The notes below the pieces were generated by a model. The model was not told where the DNA came from. It saw nothing but the letters and a program-made list of their open reading frames with translations, and did not search any database. Shown here piece after piece: positions 30,134-38,740 of a stretch of 64,000 nt of DNA. Every line of letters begins with the position of its first letter. Within the stretch, counting starts at the first letter, position 1. The DNA comes from Holophagales bacterium (GTDB lineage Bacteria; Acidobacteriota; Thermoanaerobaculia; UBA5066): contig JADJZB010000023.1 in the NCBI GenBank assembly GCA_016719485.1, positions 1 through 64,000 of the forward strand, written 5' to 3'. A program made the translations under genes and the position numbers.

Positions 30134-33100
30134 TCAGCGGCCGCCGCCGCGCCGCTCGAGCCGCACCGGGAGCGTGACGGTGAACGTCGAACCCTTCCCG
30201 GGCTCGCTCTCCACCTCGAGCGAGCCGCGCAGCAGCTCGCAGTAGCCGCGGGAGATGACGAGGCCGAGACCGGTCCCGCCGTAGACCGCCGAGGTCCCCG
30301 CGCTCGCCTGGGCGTAGGGGGTGAAGACCCTCTCGAGCTGCTCCGGGGACATCCCGACACCCGTGTCGCGCACGCGAATCGTCAGCATGTCGTCGGCGTG
30401 GGCCGCCTCGATCCGTATCGTCCCCCTCTCCGTGAAGCGGGCGGCGTTGCTCAGGAGGTTCAGGAGCACCTGCCGGATCTTTCCCTCGTCGGAGAAGACG
30501 GTCCCGAGCGCGTCGACGCCGTCCGACTCCAGGCGGTTGTGCCCCTTCTTCACGAGAGGCCAGGCGATCTCCGCCGCCTCGCGGACGAGGCGCGCCGCGT
30601 CGAACTGGGTCAGGTGCAGCTCGGCCTTCCCCGCCTCGATCTTCCCGAGATCGAGGGCCTCGGTGACGAGAGCGAGCTGGTGCCCGGCGGCTCGCCGGAT
30701 CTTCTCCAGGTCGGCGAGCAGGTCGCTTGCGCCCCGGTCCCTGAGCTCGTCCGCCAGGAGGTCCGAGTAGCCGAGGATCGCGTTCAGGGGCGTCCTGACC
30801 TCGTGTGCCATGTGGGCGAGGAAGCGGCTCTTGCTCTCCGTCGCGGCCTCCGCCGCGTCGCGCGCCTCCGAGAGCTCCGCCGTCCGCAGGCGGACGAGCG
30901 CCTCCAGCTCTTCCGCCCGGCGGCGCAGCGTGGTCTCCCGCACGCGGATCGCGAGGAAGCCGAGGGCGATGGCGAGGAGGGCCCAGAGGACGAGCGCTGC
31001 CGGCTGCCGCCACCAGCTCTGCGTCACCTCGAATCGCACGTCGACCGGTCCGCTGACGTGCGCGTCGGCGTCGCGCCCCCACACGCGAAACGTGTAGTGC
31101 CCCGGCGGGAGGTTCGTGAACTCCCTTCGGTACGAAGGGACCCACTCCGACGCGACCGCCTCCCAGCCGACGAGCTGGCTCCGGTAGCGGACGAGGGACT
31201 CCCCCTGGAACGCGAGCAGGGCGAACTCGAACGCCACGTCCCGTTCCTTCGGCGACAGGCGCAGCTCGCCCGCGGCCCGCCGCGCCGCGCCGGCCACCTC
31301 GACACGCTCGACGACGAGCGGGTGTGGGCCCTCGGAACGGCCCTGGGTCCGACCCGGATCGAGGACGGCGGCCCCCGCGTTCGTGGCGACCCAGACCCGG
31401 CCGACCGCGTCGACGAGGCTGCCCTGGTTGCACGCGGCGCTCGGGAGGCCTTCGTTCGTCCCGAACGTCACGGCTTCCATGGGATCCGCACCGCCGGCGG
31501 ACGGTGAGAGGCGCGCGACTCCGCGGTTCGTGCCGAGGTAGACGCGTCCGTCGCGGCCCGGGGCGACGAGAAAGACGTTGTCGTTCGGCAGCGCGGGGCT
31601 GGTCTCGACCGACAGGATCGACCAGGACGCACGCGGGTCGTCGAGCGTCCTCCGCGCGACACCGCCTCGCGTGCCGACCCAGAGCTCACGCCGGCCGTTC
31701 GGTCGATGCACTTCGGCGAGGGAGAGGATGTTGTTGTTCGGGAGCCCCGAGCCCCGGTCGTAGACCGCTACGACACGATCGCCGACGATCTGAGCGAGCC
31801 CGCCGCCCCGGGTGCCGACCCACACCGTACGCCCGGCTTCGCCTCGGGTCGAAAGGAGGGAGAGGACGGATTCGCTCGGGAGCCCCTGGGCGACGCCGAG
31901 AGCGGTCCAGCGTCCCTTGGAGAGCCGGCCCAGGCCCGACTTCTCCGTCCCGACCCAGAGCTCTGCCGATTCCTTTCCGCCGTCTACGGCGAGGAGGACC
32001 GACGCGTCTTCGGAACGGAAGGCCGGGCCGGCGTCGACGGCGCTCCAGCGCCGGCCATCGAAGCGGTGGAGCCCGGAACCGACGACGCTGGCCCAGACGG
32101 CCCGGCCGCCACTCCCTTCTCGATAGGAGGCCAGCGACCGGACCTGCGCGGCGGGGAGCCCAGTTTCGGGACCGTGCGCCTCTACACGTCCGTCCTCGAG
32201 GGCCGCCGCGCCGGAATTCGTCCCGATCCAGATCGCTGCGCGTCCTCCGGGGCGGCTTTCCTCGAGGAAACAGTAGACCTGGTCTCCGGGAAGGCCGGAC
32301 GCGACGTCCAGGGCCGCCCAGGGCGCTTCCTGGACCCTCAGGAGTCCGGAGACGCGCGTCCCGATCCAGAGCGTCTCGGCATCGACGCCGACACCGCCGG
32401 CGAGCGAGTAGATCTCCCTCGTCGGCGTCCCGAGGACGACGGGTTCGAACGCCTCGCCCCGCGAACGGAAGACACCCGCGTCGCGGGTGCCGGCCCATAC
32501 GACCGGCGAACCTCCGGCTCCGGGAATGGCGGCAAGGCTCGTCACGAACCGGCTCGAGAGGCCGCCTTCCGGCCCGAACCGTGTCACGCGCCCCATCTTC
32601 AAGCGGTACAGCCCGGCGCCGAACGTCCCGGCCCAGAGAGCCCGCTCCTCTCCCTCGCCCGTCTCGAGGAGAGAGTTCACGCTGACTCCCGCCAGGGACG
32701 TTCCGAGGTCGAGGCTCGTCCAGCGGTCCCCGTCGACCAGCTCGGCGACACCCCCTTCGCACGCGGCCAGGAGCCGGCGATCCCCTCCGGAGCCCTTCCC
32801 CTCGAGGAGCTGCCAGACGCGCAGGTCGGGGAGCCCTTCGTCCACCGGTTCGAAGCCCGCCCCGGTGAACCGGGCGACGCCCCCTCCGTGCGTCGCGGCC
32901 CAGATCCCGCCGTCGGCCGCTTCGAGGAGGTGATTCACCCGGCTCGCCGGAAGGCCTTCGGCCCGGTCGAACACCGTGGCCTCACCCTCCCGCATCCGCA
33001 CGACGCCGCCCTCTTCCCGCCCGAACCAGAGGCTTCCGTCGCGCGCGGGGAGAACGGCCCGGACGAAGTTCGAGACCGTACGGTCCGGCATGTCGACCCG

Positions 33101-33325
33101 CGTCCATGCCCGCCCGTTGAACCGGGCAGCGCCGTCCTGGGTGCCCACCCACAGGAAGCCCTGCGCATCGAAGGCGATCGCGTGGATCGTTCCCTGGGGA
33201 AGGCCGTCCCGCTCGGTGTAGGGCCTGACGGACGGACGGGCGAGGACGCGCGGATCGACGTCCGCGGACACGTGAACCGCCATCCCGGCGACGATGGCGA
33301 CAGCTGCCGCGACGAGGGCGCGCAT
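30134..33325 (-). CDS. Propeller-sensor histidine kinase (two-component regulator propeller, Y_Y_Y, HisKA, HATPase)
   Basis: 1063 residues. An N-terminal signal peptide (about residues 1-21) precedes a periplasmic double beta-propeller of roughly 650 residues built from repeats such as IAFDAQGFLWVGTQDGAARF. A Y_Y_Y domain (FTNLPPGHYTFRVWGRDADA) and one membrane helix (LVLWALLAIALGFLAIRV) follow. The kinase core has MAHEVRTPLNAILGYSDLL, N box LLNLLSNAARFTERG, G1 DTGVGMSPEQ and G2 GTGLGLVISR. Unlike the Bacteroides hybrid versions it has no receiver or AraC domain, so a separate response regulator is needed, and none lies next to it. Propeller kinases of this sort often sense oligosaccharides. 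The ligand here is unknown. Confidence 0.9.
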   Translation of the reverse strand: MRALVAAAVAIVAGMAVHVSADVDPRVLARPSVRPYTERDGLPQGTIHAIAFDAQGFLWVGTQDGAARFNGRAWTRVDMPDRTVSNFVRAVLPARDGSLWFGREEGGVVRMREGEATVFDRAEGLPASRVNHLLEAADGGIWAATHGGGVARFTGAGFEPVDEGLPDLRVWQLLEGKGSGGDRRLLAACEGGVAELVDGDRWTSLDLGTSLAGVSVNSLLETGEGEERALWAGTFGAGLYRLKMGRVTRFGPEGGLSSRFVTSLAAIPGAGGSPVVWAGTRDAGVFRSRGEAFEPVVLGTPTREIYSLAGGVGVDAETLWIGTRVSGLLRVQEAPWAALDVASGLPGDQVYCFLEESRPGGRAAIWIGTNSGAAALEDGRVEAHGPETGLPAAQVRSLASYREGSGGRAVWASVVGSGLHRFDGRRWSAVDAGPAFRSEDASVLLAVDGGKESAELWVGTEKSGLGRLSKGRWTALGVAQGLPSESVLSLLSTRGEAGRTVWVGTRGGGLAQIVGDRVVAVYDRGSGLPNNNILSLAEVHRPNGRRELWVGTRGGVARRTLDDPRASWSILSVETSPALPNDNVFLVAPGRDGRVYLGTNRGVARLSPSAGGADPMEAVTFGTNEGLPSAACNQGSLVDAVGRVWVATNAGAAVLDPGRTQGRSEGPHPLVVERVEVAGAARRAAGELRLSPKERDVAFEFALLAFQGESLVRYRSQLVGWEAVASEWVPSYRREFTNLPPGHYTFRVWGRDADAHVSGPVDVRFEVTQSWWRQPAALVLWALLAIALGFLAIRVRETTLRRRAEELEALVRLRTAELSEARDAAEAATESKSRFLAHMAHEVRTPLNAILGYSDLLADELRDRGASDLLADLEKIRRAAGHQLALVTEALDLGKIEAGKAELHLTQFDAARLVREAAEIAWPLVKKGHNRLESDGVDALGTVFSDEGKIRQVLLNLLSNAARFTERGTIRIEAAHADDMLTIRVRDTGVGMSPEQLERVFTPYAQASAGTSAVYGGTGLGLVISRGYCELLRGSLEVESEPGKGSTFTVTLPVRLERRGGGR

Positions 33326-33371
33326 CCGGGACGAGCTTACCGCGCGACGCCGTCCTGCGGCGTGCCCGCGC

Positions 33372-34136
33372 TCACCTGGGCGCCGGGTCGCCGCGGTGGC
33401 GCTCGGCCTCCCCGACGAAGGGGACGAAGCGGACGGGAAGGACGCTGCGCTCGCGGAACCCGTCAGGAGTCCGTTCGATGACCTTCAGCTCCTGGTAGAA
33501 GCCGCCGACCGGGATGACCATCCGGCCTCCCGGCGCCAGCTGTGCCAGGAGCGGCTCAGGGACCGTCTCCGGCGCTGCGGTGACGAGAATGCCGTCGAAC
33601 GGCGCCTCCTCGGGCCATCCGTAGAAGCCGTCGGCCGTGCGGATCTCGACGTTCGCTGCGCCGACCGCATTCAGGCGCTCCGTCGCCTCGGCCGTCAGCT
33701 CGGGCCGGATCTCGATGGAGAAGACCTTCCCGGCGAGGCGCGACAGGACGGCGGTCTGATAGCCCGAGCCCGTGCCGATCTCCAGGACCCGCTCCGTGCC
33801 CTCGAGAGCGAGCTGCTCGGTCATGAACGCCACGACGTAGGGCTGGGAAATCGTCTGCCCGCTCCCGATCGGAAGCGGGTGGTCGGCATACGCCTGAGCG
33901 GCCTGGTCGGGCGGGACGAAGAGGTGGCGTGGAACCTCTCGCATCACCTGCAGAACGCGTTCGTCCTTGACGCCGCGGGCCGCGATCTGACGCTCCACCA
34001 TCCCTGCCCTCGCTCGGGCCGTCGGGTCGGGATCGTCCTTCGGGCCGGGGCACCCCGTTCCGATGAGCCCTCCGAGAAGTGCCACCAGGAGCACCAGCCC
34101 CTTTCTCCCGGTCCCGTGCCTGAGCGTACCTGTCAC
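33372..34136 (-). CDS. pcm: Protein-L-isoaspartate O-methyltransferase with export signal
   Basis: 254 residues. The methyltransferase core is typical: ARAGMVERQIAARGVKDERV, PIGSGQTISQPYVVAFMTEQ, motif I VLEIGTGSGYQTAVLSRLAG and FDGILVTAAPETVPEPLLAQ. It repairs isoaspartyl residues using S-adenosylmethionine. The unusual part is the N-terminus: charged, then a hydrophobic run (GLVLLVALLGGLIGTGC) ending in Cys before PGPKDDPDP, so the protein may be an exported lipoprotein. The -3 residue is Gly rather than Leu, an imperfect lipobox. It lies 46 bases upstream of the propeller kinase on the same strand. Confidence 0.88.
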   Translation of the reverse strand: MTGTLRHGTGRKGLVLLVALLGGLIGTGCPGPKDDPDPTARARAGMVERQIAARGVKDERVLQVMREVPRHLFVPPDQAAQAYADHPLPIGSGQTISQPYVVAFMTEQLALEGTERVLEIGTGSGYQTAVLSRLAGKVFSIEIRPELTAEATERLNAVGAANVEIRTADGFYGWPEEAPFDGILVTAAPETVPEPLLAQLAPGGRMVIPVGGFYQELKVIERTPDGFRERSVLPVRFVPFVGEAERHRGDPAPR

Positions 34137-34259
34137 GACCGGGCATTCTAGCGAGCGGCGTGCCGCCGCAGGCGTCTCAAAACGGGGAAGGGCATCCTAT
34201 CGCCTCCTCGGCCTGCCCGCCGCGATGGCAGTCGACGGGCATTTCGAGCTTCAGCGGCA

Positions 34260-35948
34260 TCACGTTGGACGGGCCACGAGGACGGTCTGGTCGTCGTACT
34301 GCGCGACGCCGCGCGTGAACGACTCCACGGCGGCGAAGATCCGGTCCTTCAGGACGTTCGGCGGCAGCGCCCGTCCCGCCTCGAGCAGGTCCGTCAACCG
34401 CTCCATCCCGAACTCCTCGTCCTTGGCGTCGCCGGCTTCCGTGATGCCGTCGGAATAGAGGACGACGAGGTCGCCCGGCGCGAGGACGACGCGGGTCTCG
34501 ATCTGCTTGGCGGTCTCGAACATCCCGATCGGGACACCGCCGCTCGGCAGGAGCGTGACGCCCGCGTCCGAGATCCAGATGCCCGGGTTGTGCCCGGCGT
34601 TCACGTAGGTCAGGCTGCGGTCGGCCGGATCGAAAACGGCCACGAAGAGGGTCACGAACTTCCGCGTCGCGGAGAAGCGGGCCAGGTGGTGGTTGATGCG
34701 GGCGACGAGCCCCGTCAGGTCCGACGCGCCGGCCTCCACGAGAAGGTGGATACAGGCGTGGACGGTCGAGACGAGGAGCGCGGCCGGAATCCCCTTCCCC
34801 GAGACGTCGGCCACGCAGAAGGCGACGCGCCCGTCGAGAAGCGGATAGACGTCGAAGAAGTCTCCTCCGACCTGCTTCGTCGGGCGGTTCCCGGCGGCGA
34901 TGAGAATCCCGTTCACGGCCGGGAGCGTCGTCGGGAGGATCGCCCGCTGGATCGACGCGGCGATCTCGATCTCGCGCTCCATCTTCTCCTTCTCCACCGC
35001 GTCGCGGTGAAGGCGGGCGTTCTCGAGCGCGATGGCCGCCTGATTGCCGAAGAGCGAGAGGATCCGGACGTCCGCCGGACCGAAGTCGTCGATGCCCCCG
35101 GCGCGGTTCTCCTTGTCGGCGACGACGAGGAGGCCGAGAGGGCGGCCGTCCGACGAGATCGGCACGGCGAGGAGCTTCTCGGCGGGAGCCGCCGCGAGCG
35201 CGGGGGGGCGATCCTCCCTCCGGTTGCAGACGAGGACGCTCCCGACCGGATCCGGGACGGTGCCGTCGTCGACGAGTGGCGTGCCGATGCTCCGGATGAA
35301 GACCTGCGGCTCGCCGTCGGGAGACGCCCCGGGCCGCACCACGAGCGTCCCGCTCCGCGCGTTCAGGAGCGATACGGACTTCATCAGGATCTCGTCGGCG
35401 AGCGATTCGAGGTCGAGGGTGCCGGCGATCGAGAGTCCGACGTCGTAGAGGCTCTCCAGCTCCCAGACCCGGTATTTCAGCTCGAAGTCGGCCTCCCGGA
35501 CTTTCTCCGACATCCTCACCCAGGCCAGGAGCGAGGCAGCGTGCGCCGCGACCGAGGCGAAACCGACCGGGTCGGCGGGGGAGCGTTCCAGGGCGATCCA
35601 CGCGAGCGTGTCGTCTCCCGCCGTCAGGGGAACGACGCGCGGGTCGAAGGGGGGCTCCCCCTCGGGAGGGTTCTCCCCGAACATTCTCGCGAGGAGAGCC
35701 GCGTCGTAGCTGGCCACGTGCGCGCTGCCACGGGCGAGACCCGCGGCGAGTTCTGCCAGGTCCGCAGGATCGGCCCGAACGCCGCGCGAGGCGTGGTGGA
35801 AGCGGGAGGCGGCGTCGAGAGCGAGGCCCCGGCTCCCGCCGGCGCCCTTCAGGAGGGCGTCGAGAACCGGCTCGAGAAGCGCCGGGCCGACCGAGGCCGG
35901 TTCGATCGTCGCGAGGAGCGCGTGGGCCCCCGGGACGTCGGCTCCCAT
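34260..35948 (-). CDS. SpoIIE/RsbU-type PP2C phosphatase with GAF sensor domain
   Basis: 562 residues. The N-terminal 130 residues are unassigned. A GAF domain spans about 165-320 after a short coiled coil (EKVREADFELKYRVWELESL). A linker helix (EKEKMEREIEIAASIQRAIL) leads to the PP2C catalytic domain with metal-binding Asp in GGDFFDVYPLLDGRVAFCVADVSGKG and a DLVVLYSDGITEAGD segment. Such enzymes dephosphorylate STAS antagonists so that they sequester an RsbW kinase. Ten bases upstream is the STAS gene and above that the kinase gene, so all three steps of a partner switch are adjacent. Confidence 0.92.
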   Translation of the reverse strand: MGADVPGAHALLATIEPASVGPALLEPVLDALLKGAGGSRGLALDAASRFHHASRGVRADPADLAELAAGLARGSAHVASYDAALLARMFGENPPEGEPPFDPRVVPLTAGDDTLAWIALERSPADPVGFASVAAHAASLLAWVRMSEKVREADFELKYRVWELESLYDVGLSIAGTLDLESLADEILMKSVSLLNARSGTLVVRPGASPDGEPQVFIRSIGTPLVDDGTVPDPVGSVLVCNRREDRPPALAAAPAEKLLAVPISSDGRPLGLLVVADKENRAGGIDDFGPADVRILSLFGNQAAIALENARLHRDAVEKEKMEREIEIAASIQRAILPTTLPAVNGILIAAGNRPTKQVGGDFFDVYPLLDGRVAFCVADVSGKGIPAALLVSTVHACIHLLVEAGASDLTGLVARINHHLARFSATRKFVTLFVAVFDPADRSLTYVNAGHNPGIWISDAGVTLLPSGGVPIGMFETAKQIETRVVLAPGDLVVLYSDGITEAGDAKDEEFGMERLTDLLEAGRALPPNVLKDRIFAAVESFTRGVAQYDDQTVLVARPT

Positions 35949-35957
35949 CGCGGGGCG

Positions 35958-36320
35958 CTACTCCGCCTCACCGCGCAGCCACGCCAGTGCCGGCTCGGGC
36001 GAGGGGAAGATCCGCGCGTACTGCGCCAGGCCCATGATCTGGAACGTCTTCTCGATCGTCGGCGTGAGGTGGCAGAAGGCGAGGCGCCCACCCTGATCGA
36101 GGACCTTCTCCAGCACCTCGATCAGGATCGAGATGCCGATCGAGTTGACGATCTTCGTCTTCTCGAGGTCGAGCAGGAGCCTCACCGTTCCTTCCCCGAG
36201 GAGGGTGTAGGCCTGGCGGGCGATCTCTTCTCCGCCGGTGTTGTTGATGTAACCGTCCGTCCGCAGGATTGCGACCGCCCCATCGGGCTTCTCCAGGGTC
36301 ACCTTCAGCGTCTCGCTCAT
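35958..36320 (-). CDS. STAS-domain anti-sigma factor antagonist
   Basis: 120 residues. LLLDLEKTKIVNSIGISILI contains the Ser of the DxxxxxxxxSxG phospho-site at the usual place (Ser in NSIGI), preceded by a beta strand, and VLDQGGRLAFCHLTPTIEKT follows as in RsbV/SpoIIAA proteins. Phosphorylation by the RsbW-like kinase inactivates it, and the PP2C enzyme downstream restores it. It follows the kinase gene by 9 bases. It carries an extended N-terminal strand (KVTLEKPDGAVAILRTDGYI). Confidence 0.9.
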   Translation of the reverse strand: MSETLKVTLEKPDGAVAILRTDGYINNTGGEEIARQAYTLLGEGTVRLLLDLEKTKIVNSIGISILIEVLEKVLDQGGRLAFCHLTPTIEKTFQIMGLAQYARIFPSPEPALAWLRGEAE

Positions 36321-36329
36321 CGTCGCCCT

Positions 36330-36780
36330 TCAGCGGTACTTCCGCATCACGATCATCGTCCCGCGCTCGCCGCTCACGATTCTGACGTCGTCCATGAGGC
36401 TCCGGATGATCCGGAGGCCCCACCCCCGCTTGTGGGGGGCGCGGAGCTTCTCGCCGATCTGGGGGGCCGACACCCGCGAAGGGTCGAACCCGTGGCCGTT
36501 GTCCAGGACGTCGACCTCCAGGAACGTCCTTCCACCGCCCGCCGCCCGCGTCGGCCTCCGTCGCGACCCGGAATTTCAGCTCCACCTTGTGATCGAGGGT
36601 CCCGCTGTGCTCGAAAGCGTTGATACAGGCCTCGACGACGGCCATCTTGACCTCGTCGATCTTGTCGCGCCCGAGCTCCATCCACTCGCCGAGGGCCGCA
36701 ACCTGGGCCGTGGCGGCAATCTCCATCTCCGGCGCCACCGGGATGGTGAGGTGGATTTCTCTGGGCTCGGCCGTCGACAT
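36330..36780 (-). CDS. RsbW/SpoIIAB-like serine kinase (HATPase_c), one frameshift
   Basis: About 150 residues from ATG 36780 (a TTG two codons earlier is possible). The N box VVEACINAFEHSG, G1 VDVLDNGHGFDPSRV and G2 RGWGLRIIRSLMDDV are the GHKL ATP-site motifs of anti-sigma kinases. The C-terminus ends GTMIVMRKYR. The frame breaks near 36540, where dropping one base restores WKTFLEVDVLDNGHG. The kinase would bind either a sigma factor or other partner, or the STAS protein encoded next. No sigma factor gene is nearby. Confidence 0.82.
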
Positions 36781-36798
36781 CGACAAGGAGGTAACTCG

Positions 36799-37023
36799 TC
36801 AGAGCGTCAGGAGCGCTCGGTAAAGCACGGAAACGATCGAGGGCATGTTACCCGACGCAGCCAGCGCCGCGAAAACCCCGATCTCTCCGGCGAGGAGGAC
36901 GAGCAGGCCAACGGGCAGGCGCTCCTCGTCACCGGTCGTCTCCGACCACCCGGCGGCTCCCTGCGGACGCTCCGCACGCGAGATCGCCACCCGACGATCG
37001 AACCGATCCACGCTGCGTTCCAT
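36799..37023 (-). CDS. Small membrane protein behind a sigma-54 promoter
   Basis: 74 residues, unrecognised. A charged N-terminal half (MERSVDRFDRRVAISRAERP) is followed by one membrane helix (LPVGLLVLLAGEIGVFAALA) and a short hydrophobic tail (VSVLYRALLTL). ATG 37023 is chosen because GGAGG lies six bases before it; the longer in-frame start adds implausible residues. A good -24/-12 promoter sits 25-39 bases upstream. It is first in line before the RsbW-like kinase (18 bases apart), so the partner-switching genes may share this sigma-54 promoter. Confidence 0.6.
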   Translation of the reverse strand: MERSVDRFDRRVAISRAERPQGAAGWSETTGDEERLPVGLLVLLAGEIGVFAALAASGNMPSIVSVLYRALLTL

Positions 37024-37047
37024 CGGCTCCTCCCGCGGCGGAATGAC

Positions 37048-37062
37048 GCAACACCTGCGCCA
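37048..37062 (-). promoter_or_regulatory. Sigma-54 (-24/-12) promoter
   Basis: On the minus strand the sequence is TGGCGC-AGGTG-TTGC, matching TGGCAC-N5-TTGC at all but one position, with GG and GC exactly ten bases apart. The GC is 24 bases from the ATG of the small membrane protein, giving a leader of about 12 bases with the Shine-Dalgarno inside. It lies in a locally AT-rich gap just after a sigma-54 activator gene. Confidence 0.55.
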
Positions 37063-37251
37063 TATCGGCCAGAGGTTCCGGCGGAACGGATAAAACACTT
37101 GGAATCAATAACTTGAGAAGAAGGAATTGCGAGGCTGTCGTCATCGGAGTTGAGTCAATTTGCCACGCCACGACGAGCTCGGGACGAGATGTCCATTCAA
37201 AACTCTCTGTCGTAACAGTTTGCGACTTAAGAGGCAAATAGACCCATTGCG

Positions 37252-38739
37252 TCACATTGTCACGTTTTTTCGGTAGAGCGTGCGGCGGTTGATCCCGAGA
37301 ATGCGGGCCGCCTCGCTCTTGTTGCCGCTGACCGAATCCAGGACCCGCCGGATGTGCTGGATCTCGAGTGTGGCGAGGTCGAGTGAGCCGTTCGGCCCCT
37401 CGGGGGTCCGGGAGGCTCCGAGCTGGAGATCTTCCGCTTCGATCGTGTCGCCCGGGACGAGAGCCGCCGACCCCTCGAGGAGGTTCTCCAGCTCTCGGAC
37501 GTTTCCGGGGAAGGGGTAGTCGAGGAGCCGGGCCACCGCTTCGCGGGTCAGCGCCTTCGCGCGCCGTCCCTCGCGCGCAGCGATCCGGGACAGGAAGTGT
37601 CCTATGAGGCGGGGCACGTCCTCGCGGCGATCCCGCAGGGGCGGAAGCGGGATCTCGACGACGCGGATCCGGTAGTAGAGGTCTTCCCGGAATCGCCGCT
37701 CGCGAATCGCCTTCTCGAGATCGATGTTCGTCGCGGCCACGACCCGGACGTCGACGGGGATCCGCCGCCGTCCGCCAATCCGTTCGATCTCGCGTTCCTG
37801 GAGAACCCGCAGGAGCTTGGCCTGGATGGCCAGGGGTGCATCGGCGATCTCGTCGAGGAAGATCGTCCCGCCGCTCGCCAGCTCGAACTTCCCGAGCCGT
37901 GCCTCGACACCCGTCGCCACGCCCCTTTCGATGCCGAAGAGCTCCGCCTCGAGAAGCGTCTCGGGAACGGCGGCGCAGTTGAGGGCCAGGAACGGGGCAT
38001 CGCGGCGAGGGGACGCGGAGTGGAGGAGCCGCGCGACGAGCTCCTTTCCGGTTCCGCTCTCGCCCCGCACCAGGACGCCGACCCGCGAGGCAGCGGCCCT
38101 GAGGACGAGCTCCTTGACGCGCCGCATCCCCGCCGACTCTCCCACGAGCAGATCGTCGATGCCGAGAGAGCCCTTCAGCGCCCGGTTCTCCTCGCGCAGG
38201 CGGTCCACGTCGGCCTCGAGAGCGCGAAGCTGGCGGAGCGCGTCGAGAGCCGGCGCCGCCAGTGCCGCAACCGACTCGAGGAAGCGCCGGTCTCCTTCGT
38301 CGAAAGCGGTGCCCGGTCCTCCCCGGGCTTCCCGGTCGAGCGCGACGACGACGCCGAGGACCCGGTCCCGTACGACGAGCGCCGCCCCTGCGACCGTTCC
38401 GGCCACGGTTCCGAGGACGGTCTCGTCCGTCCGCGACAGCGGGCCTCGCGCGCGGCAGAGGTCGAGGACGAACGGATCGGACGCGGCGGCGAGGGCGCCC
38501 GGGAAGGACGGGTAGCCGACGGTGGCGACGACCGCGGGGCTGCCGTGATCCTCGAAGACGACTCCGAAGCCCCGCTCGGCGTCCAGCAGCGAGACGGTCC
38601 GCGCCACGATCTCGTCGACGAGCGACTGCTCCTCGCGCAGGACGTTGAGCGCCCTCGAGACGTCGTAGAGGGTCTCGAGACGAAGGACCTTCTTCCGAAG
38701 ATCGAACGACTCGCTCGCACGGGCGTCCCGGACCGCCAT
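37252..38739 (-). CDS. Sigma-54 activator with GAF domain and altered GAFTGA loop
   Basis: 495 residues. A GAF domain (about 20-165) is followed by a short coiled coil (LRALEADVDRLREENRALKG) and an AAA+ core with Walker A GESGTGKE and Walker B TIFLDEIADAP. A Fis-like helix-turn-helix is at the end (GNKSEAARILGINRRTLYRK). The sigma-54 contact loop reads IERGVATGVEARLGKFELA, so GAFTGA is replaced by GVATGV and the critical Phe is missing. The gene is the third in a leftward row (PP2C, TPR, activator). Its ATG at 38739 follows the TPR stop without overlap. The nearest sigma-54 promoter is 190 bases beyond its stop, making that operon a plausible target. Confidence 0.9.
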   Translation of the reverse strand: MAVRDARASESFDLRKKVLRLETLYDVSRALNVLREEQSLVDEIVARTVSLLDAERGFGVVFEDHGSPAVVATVGYPSFPGALAAASDPFVLDLCRARGPLSRTDETVLGTVAGTVAGAALVVRDRVLGVVVALDREARGGPGTAFDEGDRRFLESVAALAAPALDALRQLRALEADVDRLREENRALKGSLGIDDLLVGESAGMRRVKELVLRAAASRVGVLVRGESGTGKELVARLLHSASPRRDAPFLALNCAAVPETLLEAELFGIERGVATGVEARLGKFELASGGTIFLDEIADAPLAIQAKLLRVLQEREIERIGGRRRIPVDVRVVAATNIDLEKAIRERRFREDLYYRIRVVEIPLPPLRDRREDVPRLIGHFLSRIAAREGRRAKALTREAVARLLDYPFPGNVRELENLLEGSAALVPGDTIEAEDLQLGASRTPEGPNGSLDLATLEIQHIRRVLDSVSGNKSEAARILGINRRTLYRKNVTM

Positions 38740-38740
38740 G

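Noticed and set aside
31706..33481. 591-residue plus-strand frame opposite the propeller kinase
   Set aside because: Antisense to well-conserved propeller repeats; no start-site signal or family features.
36929..37255. 108-residue minus-strand frame spanning the sigma-54 promoter
   Set aside because: It overlaps the better-supported small membrane protein gene in another frame and has no recognisable composition; the AT-rich part looks like regulatory DNA.
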